Source: JASBTN01 sp965228805 (lineage in GTDB: Bacteria > Pseudomonadota > Alphaproteobacteria > Rhodobacterales > Rhodobacteraceae). From it: a stretch of DNA of 64,000 nucleotides. A model generated the notes under the pieces. That model saw nothing but the letters and a program-made list of their open reading frames with translations, was not told the origin of the DNA and searched no databases. Where the stretch lies: contig NZ_CBDDIE010000003.1 in the NCBI RefSeq assembly GCF_965228805.1, forward strand, positions 2,294,001 to 2,358,000, written 5' to 3'. Positions within the stretch are counted from its first letter, which is position 1; each line of letters begins with the position of its first letter. Position numbers and translations under genes: made by a program. Below are positions 53,227 to 61,949 of this stretch, one piece after another.

Positions 53227-53730
53227 TCAATTTAGAAGCTCATTTGCGTATACAATGTTCCCGGCGCGTTCGGTGAAGCGAAGAAAGCAGGCACCGTCAG
53301 CGGGTTTTCTGAGCTTCCCCCTGAGCTGTTCCTTGAGATCAGCGGGCACTTTCGCAGGGTCGCAGTCAGGCAGTTCGTAAACCCGCCACCCTCGGTCCAA
53401 CATGCATTGCGCGTAGAACTCATTTCGGAGCCCTCGGTTGGCGTCATACGAGTAGGTATTCCCACCATAGGTCTGCCCACCTGTCGTGCGGCATTGGACC
53501 GAGTATCCAGTGTCGTAGCAGCTAGTAGAAACCGGAGTTGTGTACCTAGGTGTCGTAGCAATCCTGGTTGCTGTCGGCACTGCCCTGGCTGCGGCGAGTT
53601 CACACTGGAAGTCAGCTTGGTGTGCGTCGGAGACATCCGCCCTGGAGTTAAAAAGATAGTAGCTTGTTGTTGGGACGCAGGCGCAAAGGGTCGTGTAAAT
53701 ACCGGCAACAAAAGCACTGCGCAATTTCAT
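53227..53730 (-). CDS. Putative lipoprotein, unknown function
   Basis: A 167-residue protein with a possible lipobox (IYTTLCAC) near the N-terminus, then a region rich in Thr/Tyr/Gly (TPRYTTPVSTSCYDTGYS, GGQTYGGNTYSYDAN) and several further Cys. No family recognised. Composition is more A+T-rich than its neighbours, hinting at transfer. An alternative frame in the same stretch gives a 161-residue ORF but with less sensible composition. A GGAGAG-like ribosome site precedes the ATG. Confidence 0.65.
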   Translation of the reverse strand: MKLRSAFVAGIYTTLCACVPTTSYYLFNSRADVSDAHQADFQCELAAARAVPTATRIATTPRYTTPVSTSCYDTGYSVQCRTTGGQTYGGNTYSYDANRGLRNEFYAQCMLDRGWRVYELPDCDPAKVPADLKEQLRGKLRKPADGACFLRFTERAGNIVYANELLN

Positions 53731-53935
53731 TGATCTCTCCTTCGGCGCATTTAAGCGCGCTGCCGTTTAGTGGTGCTTATTTCTGGATGCACACTCCACA
53801 CGCAATTGAAACTGGTCAACTGTCTGTTGCAGTCAAATGGTCGCACTTCTTACCGTGCCCCTTCAGGCTCACGAAGTGAGCCACCGACAGCGGGCCGAGG
53901 CGTGAGCCGAGGCCCCCGTTCCCCCGGTACAGGGC

Positions 53936-54352
53936 CTATTCGGTATCCACGACCTCAAACCCGTGGGTCACTTCGGCGGCGGCGGCCATCATCTGCGAGG
54001 CTGAGCAATACTTGTCCACCGACAGGTCGATGGCGCGGGCGACCTTGGCCTCGGAGATGCCGCGCCCCTTCACGGTGAACTGCAGGTGGATCTTGGTAAA
54101 GACCTTGGGATCGGACTCGGCGCGCACCGCGTCCACCGCCACGTCGACATCCTCGATGCGCTGGCGGCCCTTTTCCAGGATCGAGACCACGTCATAGGCC
54201 GAACAGCCCGCCGTGCCGATCAGCAGAAGCTCCATCGGGCTCGGCCCCGGGGTGCCGCCCTCGCCATGGCTGGTGCCCAGGACGATCGAATGGCCGGTGC
54301 CGGAGGTGCCCAGAAAGGTGCGCCCCTCGGCCCACTTCACGCGTGCTTTCAT
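53936..54352 (-). CDS. OsmC family protein
   Basis: A 138-residue peroxiredoxin-like protein. The conserved Cys pair is in IGTAGCSAYDVVSILEK and DKYCSASQMMAAAAEV, the redox centre of OsmC/Ohr proteins that reduce organic hydroperoxides. The N-terminal VKWAEGRTFLG and GEGGTPGPSPMELLLI are typical of the YhfA-like subgroup. Located between a lipoprotein gene and a sulfotransferase; no clear operon partner. Confidence 0.88.
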   Translation of the reverse strand: MKARVKWAEGRTFLGTSGTGHSIVLGTSHGEGGTPGPSPMELLLIGTAGCSAYDVVSILEKGRQRIEDVDVAVDAVRAESDPKVFTKIHLQFTVKGRGISEAKVARAIDLSVDKYCSASQMMAAAAEVTHGFEVVDTE

Positions 54353-54388
54353 GTCATGTCTCCGCAGATCAGAGGTGGTGCCGGGCGC

Positions 54389-55207
54389 TCATTCGCCCAG
54401 CTTGGCGTGCACTTCGTCCAGGTCGATCTCCCCCACCGGCATCTTGTTCGACGGGTCGTGGAAATCATATTTGAACAGGTCGAAGTCGCGCTTGTAGATC
54501 TCATAGACCAGGTGCATCGACAAGTCGTCGAAATAGTCCTCGACCGGGTGGGCACGCTTGGGCCCGTGGCCTTCGCTTTCGTTGAAACGCGGGATTGCGG
54601 AGAGGTCGACCGCGTGCGGCGTCTCGATCGCGTCCAGCACCGACTGCATGCCGTCGTTGAACTGTTCGGTCCAGAAGATGTTGTCATAGGTGCCGCCGTT
54701 CAGGATGAAGGTCGACACATGGCCGGACATGGCGGACCAGTGGATGTCCGGGTCCATCGGGCGGCGCCACCGGATGGTGTCGCGGGCAAACAGAAGGAAG
54801 CGGCGGAAGCTCTTGATCTGGTCGAAGTCGAACTCGTCTTCGGGGCTGCCGACCTCGATCCCATATTTCTGGATCAACAGCGGCACCAGGTTGCCGCGAT
54901 AGCGGCGGCCATTGCGTTGAATGCCGCAGATCTTGTCGAAGAAAGACGACAGGATGCGCGTGTAAGGGTTGCGCACGCAGGTGAAGGCATAGCTCTTGTG
55001 GCCGGTCACATTGGCCTCGATCAAAGGCTGGCTGTGCTCCTGCGACCACTTGTGCAGACGGTCCTTGCTGTCGTGAATGTCACCGTCGAAGAACTCGCCA
55101 TGATCGGAATAGAACATGATCTGGCCAATGGACGAGCAGGCGCATTTCGGCACCACGCGATAGACCACGCTTTCGCTTTCCGTCATCCAGGTTCCTGGAA
55201 AACCCAT
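54389..55207 (-). CDS. Carbohydrate sulfotransferase family protein
   Basis: A 272-residue enzyme resembling the sulfotransferase family 2 (PF03567) that moves sulfate from PAPS to sugar hydroxyls. The 5'-phosphosulfate-binding loop is RVVPKCACSSIGQIMF and the 3'-phosphate-binding segment is TCVRNPYTRILSSFFDK. No membrane helix is present, so a cytoplasmic enzyme is expected. I start at ATG 55207 (MGFPGTWMTE). It is divergent from a Branch-type glycosyltransferase; the two may build a sulfated surface glycan. Confidence 0.82.
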   Translation of the reverse strand: MGFPGTWMTESESVVYRVVPKCACSSIGQIMFYSDHGEFFDGDIHDSKDRLHKWSQEHSQPLIEANVTGHKSYAFTCVRNPYTRILSSFFDKICGIQRNGRRYRGNLVPLLIQKYGIEVGSPEDEFDFDQIKSFRRFLLFARDTIRWRRPMDPDIHWSAMSGHVSTFILNGGTYDNIFWTEQFNDGMQSVLDAIETPHAVDLSAIPRFNESEGHGPKRAHPVEDYFDDLSMHLVYEIYKRDFDLFKYDFHDPSNKMPVGEIDLDEVHAKLGE

Positions 55208-55358
55208 ACTCGAACGCCTCCTTTTGCACCCGTTATAGGCTTGTTCACACGCCTCCGGGTTAATGTGGGTGAAAAAACCAAAAAAACGGTGTTTATTCAA
55301 TGGTTCTTCACGTTATCTATGGCAACAATGCCGCGTAACTGAGGTTTTGGTTTCCAAA

Positions 55359-56936
55359 ATGGCAAAAATCGCCTTCATTCTGCTGTGTCACAAGGACCCG
55401 GACGGGATCATCAATCAGGCCACGCGCCTGACGGCGGTGGGCGACTATATCTCGATTCACTTCGATGCCCGCGCCAAGCCCGAACATTACGAGAAGATTC
55501 AGGCCGCGCTTAAGGACAATCCCAACGTCGCCTTCGCCCAGAAACGCATCAAATGCGGCTGGGGGGCGTGGAGCCTGGTTCAGGCGACCCTGTACGCTGT
55601 CGAAGCGGCGGTCGAGGCCTTCCCGCGCGCCACCCATTTCTACATGGTCTCGGGCGATTGCATGGCGATCAAATCGGCCGAATACGCCCATGATTTTCTG
55701 GACGCCGAAGACGTCGATTACATCGAGAGCTTCGATTATTTCGAAAGCGACTGGATCAAGACCGGCATGAAGGAAGAGCGGCTGATCTACCGCCATTTCT
55801 TCAATGAACGCAGCCAGCCGCGGCGATTCTATGCCAGCTACAACCTGCAGAAACGCCTGGGGTTCACGCGCAAGATCCCGGCGGATTTGCAGATCATGAT
55901 CGGCAGCCAATGGTGGTGCCTGCGTAGGCGCACCATCGAATGGATCCTGAACATGACGCGGGAGCGCAAGGACGTGATGCGCTTCTTCCGCACCACCTGG
56001 ATCCCGGATGAGACCTTTTTTCAGACCCTGGTGCGCCACCTGGTGCCGGAGGCGGAAATCCGCACCCGCACCCTGACCTTCCTGATGTTCACCGACTACG
56101 GCATGCCGGTGACATTCTACAATGATCACTATGACTTGCTGCTGAGCCAGGACTTCCTGTTCGCCCGCAAGATCAGCCCGGAAGCCAAGGAGCTGAAGGC
56201 GCGGTTGGGTGACCTTTACGCCGCCGAGGGTGTGGACTTCCAGATCTCGAACGAAGGGCGCTCGCTGTTCAAGTTCCTGACCGGACGGGGACGGATCGGG
56301 CGGCGATTTGCGCCGCGCTTCTGGGAGGTGGAAAGCAGCCTGGGCCGTGAACGCGAATTGTTGATCGTCGTGGCCAAGAAATGGCACGTGGGCAAGCGGC
56401 TGGCGGATCGGGTCAAGCAGGTGATGAACCTGCCGGTGATCGAATACCTGTTTGACGAGGAAGGCACTCCGCTGCCGGATCTGGGCGGCATTCAGGGCAG
56501 CCTGGAGAAACGCACCCGCCACCGCCGCGCTCTGGTGCGCATGCTGTTTGATTATTACGAGACCGACCGGCTGCTGATCTGCATGGACCCGGACAACATG
56601 GACCTGATGCAGGACTTCTTTTCCGACCGCTCGATGACCCGACTGTTGGAGGTCGAAAGCGAGTTCAGCGAGGACTACCTGCTGGGTCACGCGAAACGCA
56701 TCGGCCTGGCGGGCGAGCGCACGCCGCAGGATGCGATCGACCGGCTGTTGCCCGCGATCCGCCGCGATGTGCGGTTCGAAAGCGACCGCATCCGTGATGC
56801 GGGGTTCGAGGAGTATTACCGCATGCGCGAGGCGGACGGGCCGGACGAAAACGCCCAGCCCCTTGCGAAATTCCTGTCGATCCCCGAAGAAAGGGCGCGC
56901 GAGATCGCCGCGACCGACTATCTGTTTGCTGACTGA
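55359..56936 (+). CDS. Branch-type beta-1,6-N-acetylglucosaminyltransferase-like protein with long C-terminal extension
   Basis: A 525-residue protein. The N-terminal half (about 1-260) is like the core-2/I-branching (GT14) family: IAFILLCHKDPDGIINQATRL, FYMVSGDCMAIKSAEYAHDF and GSQWWCLRRRTIEWILN, WIPDETFFQTLVRH. The C-terminal half resembles an uncharacterised extension seen in Rhodobacterales (a DUF5927/5928-type domain, from memory). It starts at ATG 55359, without a signal peptide. Divergent from a sulfotransferase, so probably surface-polysaccharide synthesis. Confidence 0.8.
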   Translation: MAKIAFILLCHKDPDGIINQATRLTAVGDYISIHFDARAKPEHYEKIQAALKDNPNVAFAQKRIKCGWGAWSLVQATLYAVEAAVEAFPRATHFYMVSGDCMAIKSAEYAHDFLDAEDVDYIESFDYFESDWIKTGMKEERLIYRHFFNERSQPRRFYASYNLQKRLGFTRKIPADLQIMIGSQWWCLRRRTIEWILNMTRERKDVMRFFRTTWIPDETFFQTLVRHLVPEAEIRTRTLTFLMFTDYGMPVTFYNDHYDLLLSQDFLFARKISPEAKELKARLGDLYAAEGVDFQISNEGRSLFKFLTGRGRIGRRFAPRFWEVESSLGRERELLIVVAKKWHVGKRLADRVKQVMNLPVIEYLFDEEGTPLPDLGGIQGSLEKRTRHRRALVRMLFDYYETDRLLICMDPDNMDLMQDFFSDRSMTRLLEVESEFSEDYLLGHAKRIGLAGERTPQDAIDRLLPAIRRDVRFESDRIRDAGFEEYYRMREADGPDENAQPLAKFLSIPEERAREIAATDYLFAD

Positions 56937-56956
56937 CCTGCTGACCGGGGGATCCC

Positions 56957-57340
56957 ATGGCCTATACCTATGACGACCAGAACATCTTTGCGAAGATCCT
57001 GCGGGGCGAGATCCCCAATGACACGGTCTATGAGGATGAGTTTGCCCTGGCCTTTCGCGACATCCAGCCCCAGGCGCCCCAGCATGTGCTGGTGATCCCC
57101 AAGGGACCTTATGTGAATTATGACCATTTCGCCGCCGAGGCCTCGGACGCCGAGGTGGTCGGCTTTACCCGCGCCATCGGCAAGGTTTGCGCCGCCATGG
57201 GCGTGGAGCCCGGCGCGGGCGGCATGGGCTATCGCATGATCGCCAATTCGGGCGAGGCGGGCGTGCAGGAAGTGCAGCATCTGCATGTGCACATCGCCTC
57301 GGGGCGTGTGCTGGGGCGCATGTTGAAGCGTTTCGACTGA
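56957..57340 (+). CDS. HIT family protein (histidine triad nucleotide-binding)
   Basis: A 127-residue protein. It begins with NIFAKILRGEIPNDTVYEDE, then HVLVIPKGPYVNYDHF, and the catalytic triad is in EVQHLHVHIASGR (HxHxH). HIT (HinT-like) enzymes hydrolyse AMP-linked amines and phosphoramidates. Short, cytoplasmic, no partner indicated by context. Spaced 20 bp from the glycosyltransferase. Confidence 0.92.
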   Translation: MAYTYDDQNIFAKILRGEIPNDTVYEDEFALAFRDIQPQAPQHVLVIPKGPYVNYDHFAAEASDAEVVGFTRAIGKVCAAMGVEPGAGGMGYRMIANSGEAGVQEVQHLHVHIASGRVLGRMLKRFD

Positions 57341-57487
57341 GGCGGCGTTTCCTGGTGGAGCGCGCTTGCGCGCACGCTTGATGTCTCGCCAGGCGGTGGC
57401 CTGGCTCGGGATTGGCGCGCGTGGTTGGCGTTTCATGTCGGTTCGACGGCGTGCCGGTTGAGAGGGTGCTTTTCTTGCTGAGAAGCG

Positions 57488-57513
57488 CTTGAGGGGCAGG
57501 GCTGCCCCTCAAG
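57488..57513. repeat. 12-bp inverted repeat, near-perfect palindrome
   Basis: CTTGAGGGGCAG and CTGCCCCTCAAG separated by two bases. As RNA it can form a hairpin of about 11 pairs with a small loop; as DNA it is a cruciform-capable palindrome. Confidence 0.75.
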
Positions 57514-57534
57514 GCGCCATGCCCATGGTTGGGC

Positions 57535-57607
57535 GATTCCCTGTCGCCTCAAGGACAAGTCGCGCGTTTGCGCGGGGCCTTCGGCCTCCTTGACCCGACA
57601 GGGAATC
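57535..57607. repeat. Long inverted repeat with 21-base arms
   Basis: Arms 57535-57555 and 57587-57607 match at 19 of 21 positions, with a 2x2 internal mismatch (CC opposite CC). The 31-base loop contains GGCC-TTC-GGCC. Outer block GATTCCCTGTCG / CGACAGGGAATC is perfect. A structured RNA or a repeat element; function unknown. Confidence 0.8.
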
Positions 57608-57688
57608 ACCTTGCGGGCGCATCGCGCGCTGGTATCATGGCGCGACAGATTTGCACGCGCGTTGGCGCGGTCACAAAGAGGATAAGAC

Positions 57689-57883
57689 ATGAGCCAGGAC
57701 GCACCCGAAACCAAGGTGGTGGACAGCTACAAGATTGCCTGTGACGGCGGCGAAGGCGCGCTGGGTCACCCACGGGTCTGGCTGCAGATCCCGGCGGAAC
57801 AGGGCTGGGTCGAATGCCCTTATTGCGACGCCAAATACGTGCACAAGGACGCGGCTGACACAGTGATGTCCGGGGCTGCCTGA
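57689..57883 (+). CDS. Zinc-finger (CHCC) domain protein
   Basis: A 64-residue protein with the zf-CHCC pattern: IACDGGEGALGHPRVWLQI and VECPYCDAKYVH supply Cys, His, Cys, Cys ligands. The fold is like mitochondrial complex I subunit NDUFS6, and members are widespread in alphaproteobacteria; the bacterial role is uncertain. It is 44 bases upstream of polA on the same strand. Confidence 0.88.
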   Translation: MSQDAPETKVVDSYKIACDGGEGALGHPRVWLQIPAEQGWVECPYCDAKYVHKDAADTVMSGAA

Positions 57884-57927
57884 GGCGGAAACCGCCCACA
57901 GATGATGCGAACAGGGGAGGGCGGGGC

Positions 57928-60714
57928 ATGAGCTTCGGCAAAGGATGTCATTTGCACTTGGTCGACGGCTCGGCCTTCATTTTCCGCGCCTATCACGCGC
58001 TGCCGCCGCTGACACGCAAGTCGGACGGGTTGCCGATCGGGGCCGTGGCGGGTTTTTGCAACATGCTCTTCAAATTCGTCGAGGATGCGAAGGGCGATGA
58101 TGCGCCGACCCATGTCGCGGTGGTGTTTGATTACTCCGGCCATACGTTTCGAAACGAGATGTACCCGGACTACAAGGCGAACCGCCCGCCCGCGCCCGAG
58201 GATCTGGTGCCGCAGTTTCCCCTGACCCGCGACGCCACCCGCGCCTTCAATATCGCCTGTATCGAGGTCGAAGGCTTCGAAGCCGATGACATCATCGCCA
58301 CGCTGGCCCGTCAGGCCGATGCGGCTGGGGGACGGGTGTCGATCATCTCGTCCGACAAGGACCTGATGCAGTTGGTCGGTGGAGGGGTCGAGATGATCGA
58401 CCCGATGAAGAACAAGCGCATCGGCGTCGAGGGGGTCGAAGAGAAGTTCGGCGTCGGACCCGACCGCGTCGTCGATGTGCAGGCGCTGGCGGGCGACAGT
58501 GTGGACAACGTGCCCGGCGCGCCGGGGATCGGCATCAAGACCGCGGCTCTGCTGATCAACGAATATGGCGACCTTGAGACCCTGTTGGCCCGTGCAGAAG
58601 AGATCAAGCAGCCCAAGCGCCGCCAGACCCTGATCGAGAAGGCCGATCAGATCCGCATCAGCCGCGACCTGGTCAAGCTGGTCGATGACATGGAGCTGGA
58701 TTTCGGCCTGGACAGCCTGGAGCTGAAGGATCCGGAGCCGTCGGTCCTGCTGCCCTTCCTCGCGGATATGGAGTTTCGCACGCTCACCAACCGGGTGGCG
58801 GGCAAGCTGGGCATGGAGGCGCCGGAAATCCGCGATGTCACGCCGGAGCCGGACGAACCCGAACAAGCCCCCATCGACCCGGAGAAATACGAATGGGTGA
58901 AGGAGGCGGAGGCTCTGCACGCCTGGGTCACCCGCATTCGCGAACGCGGCTATGTGGCCGTGGATACGGAGACCACGGGGCTGGACGAAATGCAGGCGGA
59001 CCTCGTGGGGATTTCCCTGTCCGTGGAGCCGGAAGAGGCCTGTTATATCCCGCTCATCCACCGTGAAAGCGCGACGGATGACCTGTTTGGCGGCGATGCC
59101 CTGGCCGAGGGGCAGATGGCCACCGACGAGGCGCTGGCGATCCTGAGGCCGGTGCTGGAGGACGGCGCGATCCTCAAGATCGGTCAGAACATGAAATACG
59201 ACGCGAAGATCTTCGCGCGCTATGGGGTCCGCGTCGCGCCGATCGACGACACCATGCTCATGTCCTACGCGATGAATGCGGGCGTGCACAATCATGGCAT
59301 GGATGCGCTGAGCGAACGGTATCTGAACCACAAGCCGATCTCGATCAAGACACTGCTGGGCACCGGCAAAAGCGCGATTACCTTCGACAAGGTGCCGATT
59401 GCCGAGGCCGTGAAATACGCCGCCGAGGACGCGGGTATCACCCTGCGCCTGTGGCAGCTGTTCAAGCCGAAACTGCATGCAGCCCAGGTCACGCGGGTCT
59501 ATGAGACACTGGAACGTCCGCTGGTCCCGGTGCTGGCCGAGATGGAGATGCACGGCATCCAGGTCGACCGCGATACGCTGAGCCGCATGTCCAATGCCTT
59601 TGCCCAGAAGATGGCGGGCTATGAGGCCGAACTGCACGAGATCGCAGGGCGCGAGTTCAACGTGCAAAGCCCCGCGCAGGTGGGGGAAATCCTGTTCGGC
59701 GAGATGGAGTTGGAGGGCGGCAAGCGCACCAAGACCGGGCAATGGTCGACCCCGGCGGATGTGCTGGAGGACCTGGCGGCCGAACACGATTTCGCCGCGC
59801 GGGTGCTGGATTACCGCCAGTTGCAGAAATTGAAATCGACCTACACGGACGCGTTGCAGACCCATATCCATCCCGAGACCGGGCGCGTGCATACGTCTTA
59901 TGCGCAGACCGGGGCGAATACTGGTCGGCTCGCCTCGACCGATCCGAACCTGCAGAACATCCCGGTGCGCACCGAGGAAGGTCGGCGTATCCGCGAGGCT
60001 TTCGTGGCGCCCGAGGGCAAGAAGCTGATCAGCCTCGACTACAGCCAGATCGAGCTGCGCATCCTGGCGCAGATGGCGGGGATCGAAGCCCTGAAGGATG
60101 CGTTCCGGGCGGGGCATGACATTCACGCGATGACCGCGTCCGAGATGTTCGACGTGCCGCTGGATGAGATGACGCCGGACATTCGCCGCCAGGCCAAGGC
60201 GATCAACTTCGGTGTGATCTATGGTATCTCGGGCTTCGGCCTTGCGCGCAACCTGCGCATTCCGCGGGCCGAGGCGCAGGGGTTCATCGACCGCTATTTC
60301 GAACGTTTCCCGGGCATTCGCCGCTACATGGACGAGACCGTCGGCTTCGCCAAGGAACATGGTCGTGTCGAGACCCTGTTCGGCCGTAGGATCCACACGC
60401 CCGAGATCAACGCCAAGGGCCCCCATGCGGGCTTTGCCAAACGCGCGGCGATCAATGCGCCGATCCAGGGCACGGCGGCGGATGTGATCCGCCGGGCGAT
60501 GATCCGCATGCCGGATGCCATTCGCGACCTGCCCGCCAAGATGCTGTTGCAGGTGCATGACGAATTGATCTTCGAGGTGGATGAGGACGCCATTGACGAC
60601 ACCATCGAGACCGTGCGCGCGGTGATGGAGGGGGCGGCGGAGCCCGTGGTCAAGCTCGACCTGCCGCTGGTGGTGGATGCCGGGCAGGGGGACAATTGGG
60701 CCGAGGCGCATTGA
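57928..60714 (+). CDS. polA: DNA polymerase I
   Basis: A 928-residue enzyme of repair and Okazaki fragment processing. Domains: 5'-3' exonuclease (about 1-290, with VVFDYSGHTFRNEMYPDYKA); 3'-5' proofreading domain (about 330-530) with intact Exo motifs VAVDTETTGLD, NMKYDAKIF and YAAEDAGIT; polymerase domain with motif A LISLDYSQIELRILAQM, motif B RRQAKAINFGVIYGIS and motif C LLQVHDELIFEV. All three activities appear active. It overlaps the start of the following SGNH gene. Confidence 0.97.
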   Translation: MSFGKGCHLHLVDGSAFIFRAYHALPPLTRKSDGLPIGAVAGFCNMLFKFVEDAKGDDAPTHVAVVFDYSGHTFRNEMYPDYKANRPPAPEDLVPQFPLTRDATRAFNIACIEVEGFEADDIIATLARQADAAGGRVSIISSDKDLMQLVGGGVEMIDPMKNKRIGVEGVEEKFGVGPDRVVDVQALAGDSVDNVPGAPGIGIKTAALLINEYGDLETLLARAEEIKQPKRRQTLIEKADQIRISRDLVKLVDDMELDFGLDSLELKDPEPSVLLPFLADMEFRTLTNRVAGKLGMEAPEIRDVTPEPDEPEQAPIDPEKYEWVKEAEALHAWVTRIRERGYVAVDTETTGLDEMQADLVGISLSVEPEEACYIPLIHRESATDDLFGGDALAEGQMATDEALAILRPVLEDGAILKIGQNMKYDAKIFARYGVRVAPIDDTMLMSYAMNAGVHNHGMDALSERYLNHKPISIKTLLGTGKSAITFDKVPIAEAVKYAAEDAGITLRLWQLFKPKLHAAQVTRVYETLERPLVPVLAEMEMHGIQVDRDTLSRMSNAFAQKMAGYEAELHEIAGREFNVQSPAQVGEILFGEMELEGGKRTKTGQWSTPADVLEDLAAEHDFAARVLDYRQLQKLKSTYTDALQTHIHPETGRVHTSYAQTGANTGRLASTDPNLQNIPVRTEEGRRIREAFVAPEGKKLISLDYSQIELRILAQMAGIEALKDAFRAGHDIHAMTASEMFDVPLDEMTPDIRRQAKAINFGVIYGISGFGLARNLRIPRAEAQGFIDRYFERFPGIRRYMDETVGFAKEHGRVETLFGRRIHTPEINAKGPHAGFAKRAAINAPIQGTAADVIRRAMIRMPDAIRDLPAKMLLQVHDELIFEVDEDAIDDTIETVRAVMEGAAEPVVKLDLPLVVDAGQGDNWAEAH

Positions 60715-61391
60715 TCCTGCGGGCGTTTCTGGTGGCGCTGGCCCTGGCCTTTCCGGTCAAGGTCTTCGCGGAAGCGCCGCGCGTCCTGGTGATCGGCGAC
60801 AGCCTGTTGGCCTGGCATTCGGTGTCGGGCACCTCAGTCGCTGACCGGCTGGAGAAATTGCTGGGCGCCGAGGTCAAGGACCGGTCGGTCGGGGGCGCGC
60901 GCATGCTCTACAAGCTGCCGGTCACCGGCGCACTGGGACTGTCGATCCCGAAACAGTTCCGCAAGGTTGACCGCGATGCGGGCTGGGATTGGATCGTGGT
61001 CAACGGCGGCGGCAATGACCTGTGGTTCGGCTGCGGCTGCCAGAAATGCGACCGCAAGCTGGGCAAGCTGATATCGGAAGACGGGCGGCGGGGCGCGATC
61101 CCGAAACTGGTCGATCGACTGCAGGCCGGTGGGGCCAGGGTGCTCTGGATCGGCTATCTGCGCAGCCCCGGCGTGGACAGCCCGATCGACAGTTGCCGGG
61201 ACGAGGGCGATATCCTGGAAGCGCGCATCGACCGGTTGGCCGACGCCGAAGAGGGCATGGTCTTCCTGTCCATCGCCGACATGGTGCCCGAGGGCGACCG
61301 CAGCTATCACGGCGTCGACATGATCCATCCCTCGCGCAAGGCCAGCCTGGAGATCGCCCGGCGCATTGCCAGGGTGATCGGCGTCGAGTAG
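60711..61391 (+). CDS. Secreted SGNH/GDSL hydrolase with an unusual Cys cluster
   Basis: A 226-residue protein, signal peptide FLVALALAFPVKVFA. SGNH motifs: VIGDSLLAWHSVSG (Ser), VVNGGGNDLWFG (Asn) and GVDMIHPSRK (Asp-His). Directly after the GND block lies CGCQKC, three cysteines in six residues, which I do not recognise from ordinary GDSL enzymes; a further Cys follows (DSCRDEG). The start is probably TTG 60711, overlapping the polA stop; another TTG is at 60696. Substrate unknown. Confidence 0.72.
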   Translation: MILRAFLVALALAFPVKVFAEAPRVLVIGDSLLAWHSVSGTSVADRLEKLLGAEVKDRSVGGARMLYKLPVTGALGLSIPKQFRKVDRDAGWDWIVVNGGGNDLWFGCGCQKCDRKLGKLISEDGRRGAIPKLVDRLQAGGARVLWIGYLRSPGVDSPIDSCRDEGDILEARIDRLADAEEGMVFLSIADMVPEGDRSYHGVDMIHPSRKASLEIARRIARVIGVE

Positions 61392-61394
61392 GCC

Positions 61395-61826
61395 TTAACG
61401 CAGTACCTCGACCACATGCAGGACCCTGCCTCGGCCCTGCCTTACGCGAAGCTGGAACCGGCCCCCCTCCATCACCTGCGCGGCAAGATAGGCCGGGGTG
61501 CCGACATTCATGCGCGTGTAGCACAGGGTGCCGTTGCAACTGGTGCTGGCATGGCCGGATCGGCCGCCCACGAACAGCAGTTGGGCGGGCTCATCCTGAT
61601 GCATCGGGCGATCCGCCCAGGCGCATTCCCCGGCGCGCGGGGCACGGCGTTCGGCGTCGACGCGGGCCTGGGTGAACTCGATGCGGACATAGTCGCGACC
61701 GATCAGAGCCTGCATATCTCCGCCCCCCTGACAAATCAAAAGAGAGCTTGGCCCGGCATTGGCACGTTCCACGGCGAAGCCCAGAACGATCAGGATGGCA
61801 AGAAGGATGGGTTTTAACCAGGTCAT
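61395..61826 (-). CDS. Small secreted protein of unknown function
   Basis: A 143-residue protein with a signal peptide (PILLAILIVLGFAVERANA, then GPSSLLIC). The mature part has four cysteines (LLICQGGGD, GECAWADRP, STSCNGTLCYTRMN), so disulfides are likely, and ends in a basic FQLRVRQGRGRVLHVVEVLR. No family recognised. A strong AGGAGG ribosome site precedes ATG 61826. The frame extends farther upstream with no typical residues. Confidence 0.72.
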   Translation of the reverse strand: MTWLKPILLAILIVLGFAVERANAGPSSLLICQGGGDMQALIGRDYVRIEFTQARVDAERRAPRAGECAWADRPMHQDEPAQLLFVGGRSGHASTSCNGTLCYTRMNVGTPAYLAAQVMEGGRFQLRVRQGRGRVLHVVEVLR

Positions 61827-61949
61827 TGGGCACCTCCTGAGCGGGACATGAAAAGGGATCGGTGTGCTTTCGGCCAGAAAGTCAGCACCGGCGTTGATAT
61901 GCCATAGCGCGGTGTGCAGCGGGTCTTTGGAGCTGAGTGACACCGGCCG

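Larger units (their letters stand above)
57341..57688. other. Intergenic region with two strong inverted repeats
   Basis: No gene is convincing in these 348 bases. They hold a 12-bp inverted repeat (57488-57499/57502-57513) and a long one (57535-57555/57587-57607), listed separately. The last 80 bases are the leader of the zinc-finger gene (AAGAGGATAAGAC ribosome region). Confidence 0.75.

Noticed and set aside
53232..53717. 161-codon alternative frame in the 53.2-53.7 kb region
   Set aside because: It overlaps the 167-residue lipoprotein-like frame on the same strand, which has a better N-terminus and ribosome site; the alternative has a composition like a frame-shadow.
57820..60711. A 963-codon minus-strand frame under polA
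   Set aside because: polA on the plus strand has all its catalytic motifs; the antisense frame has no domain pattern.
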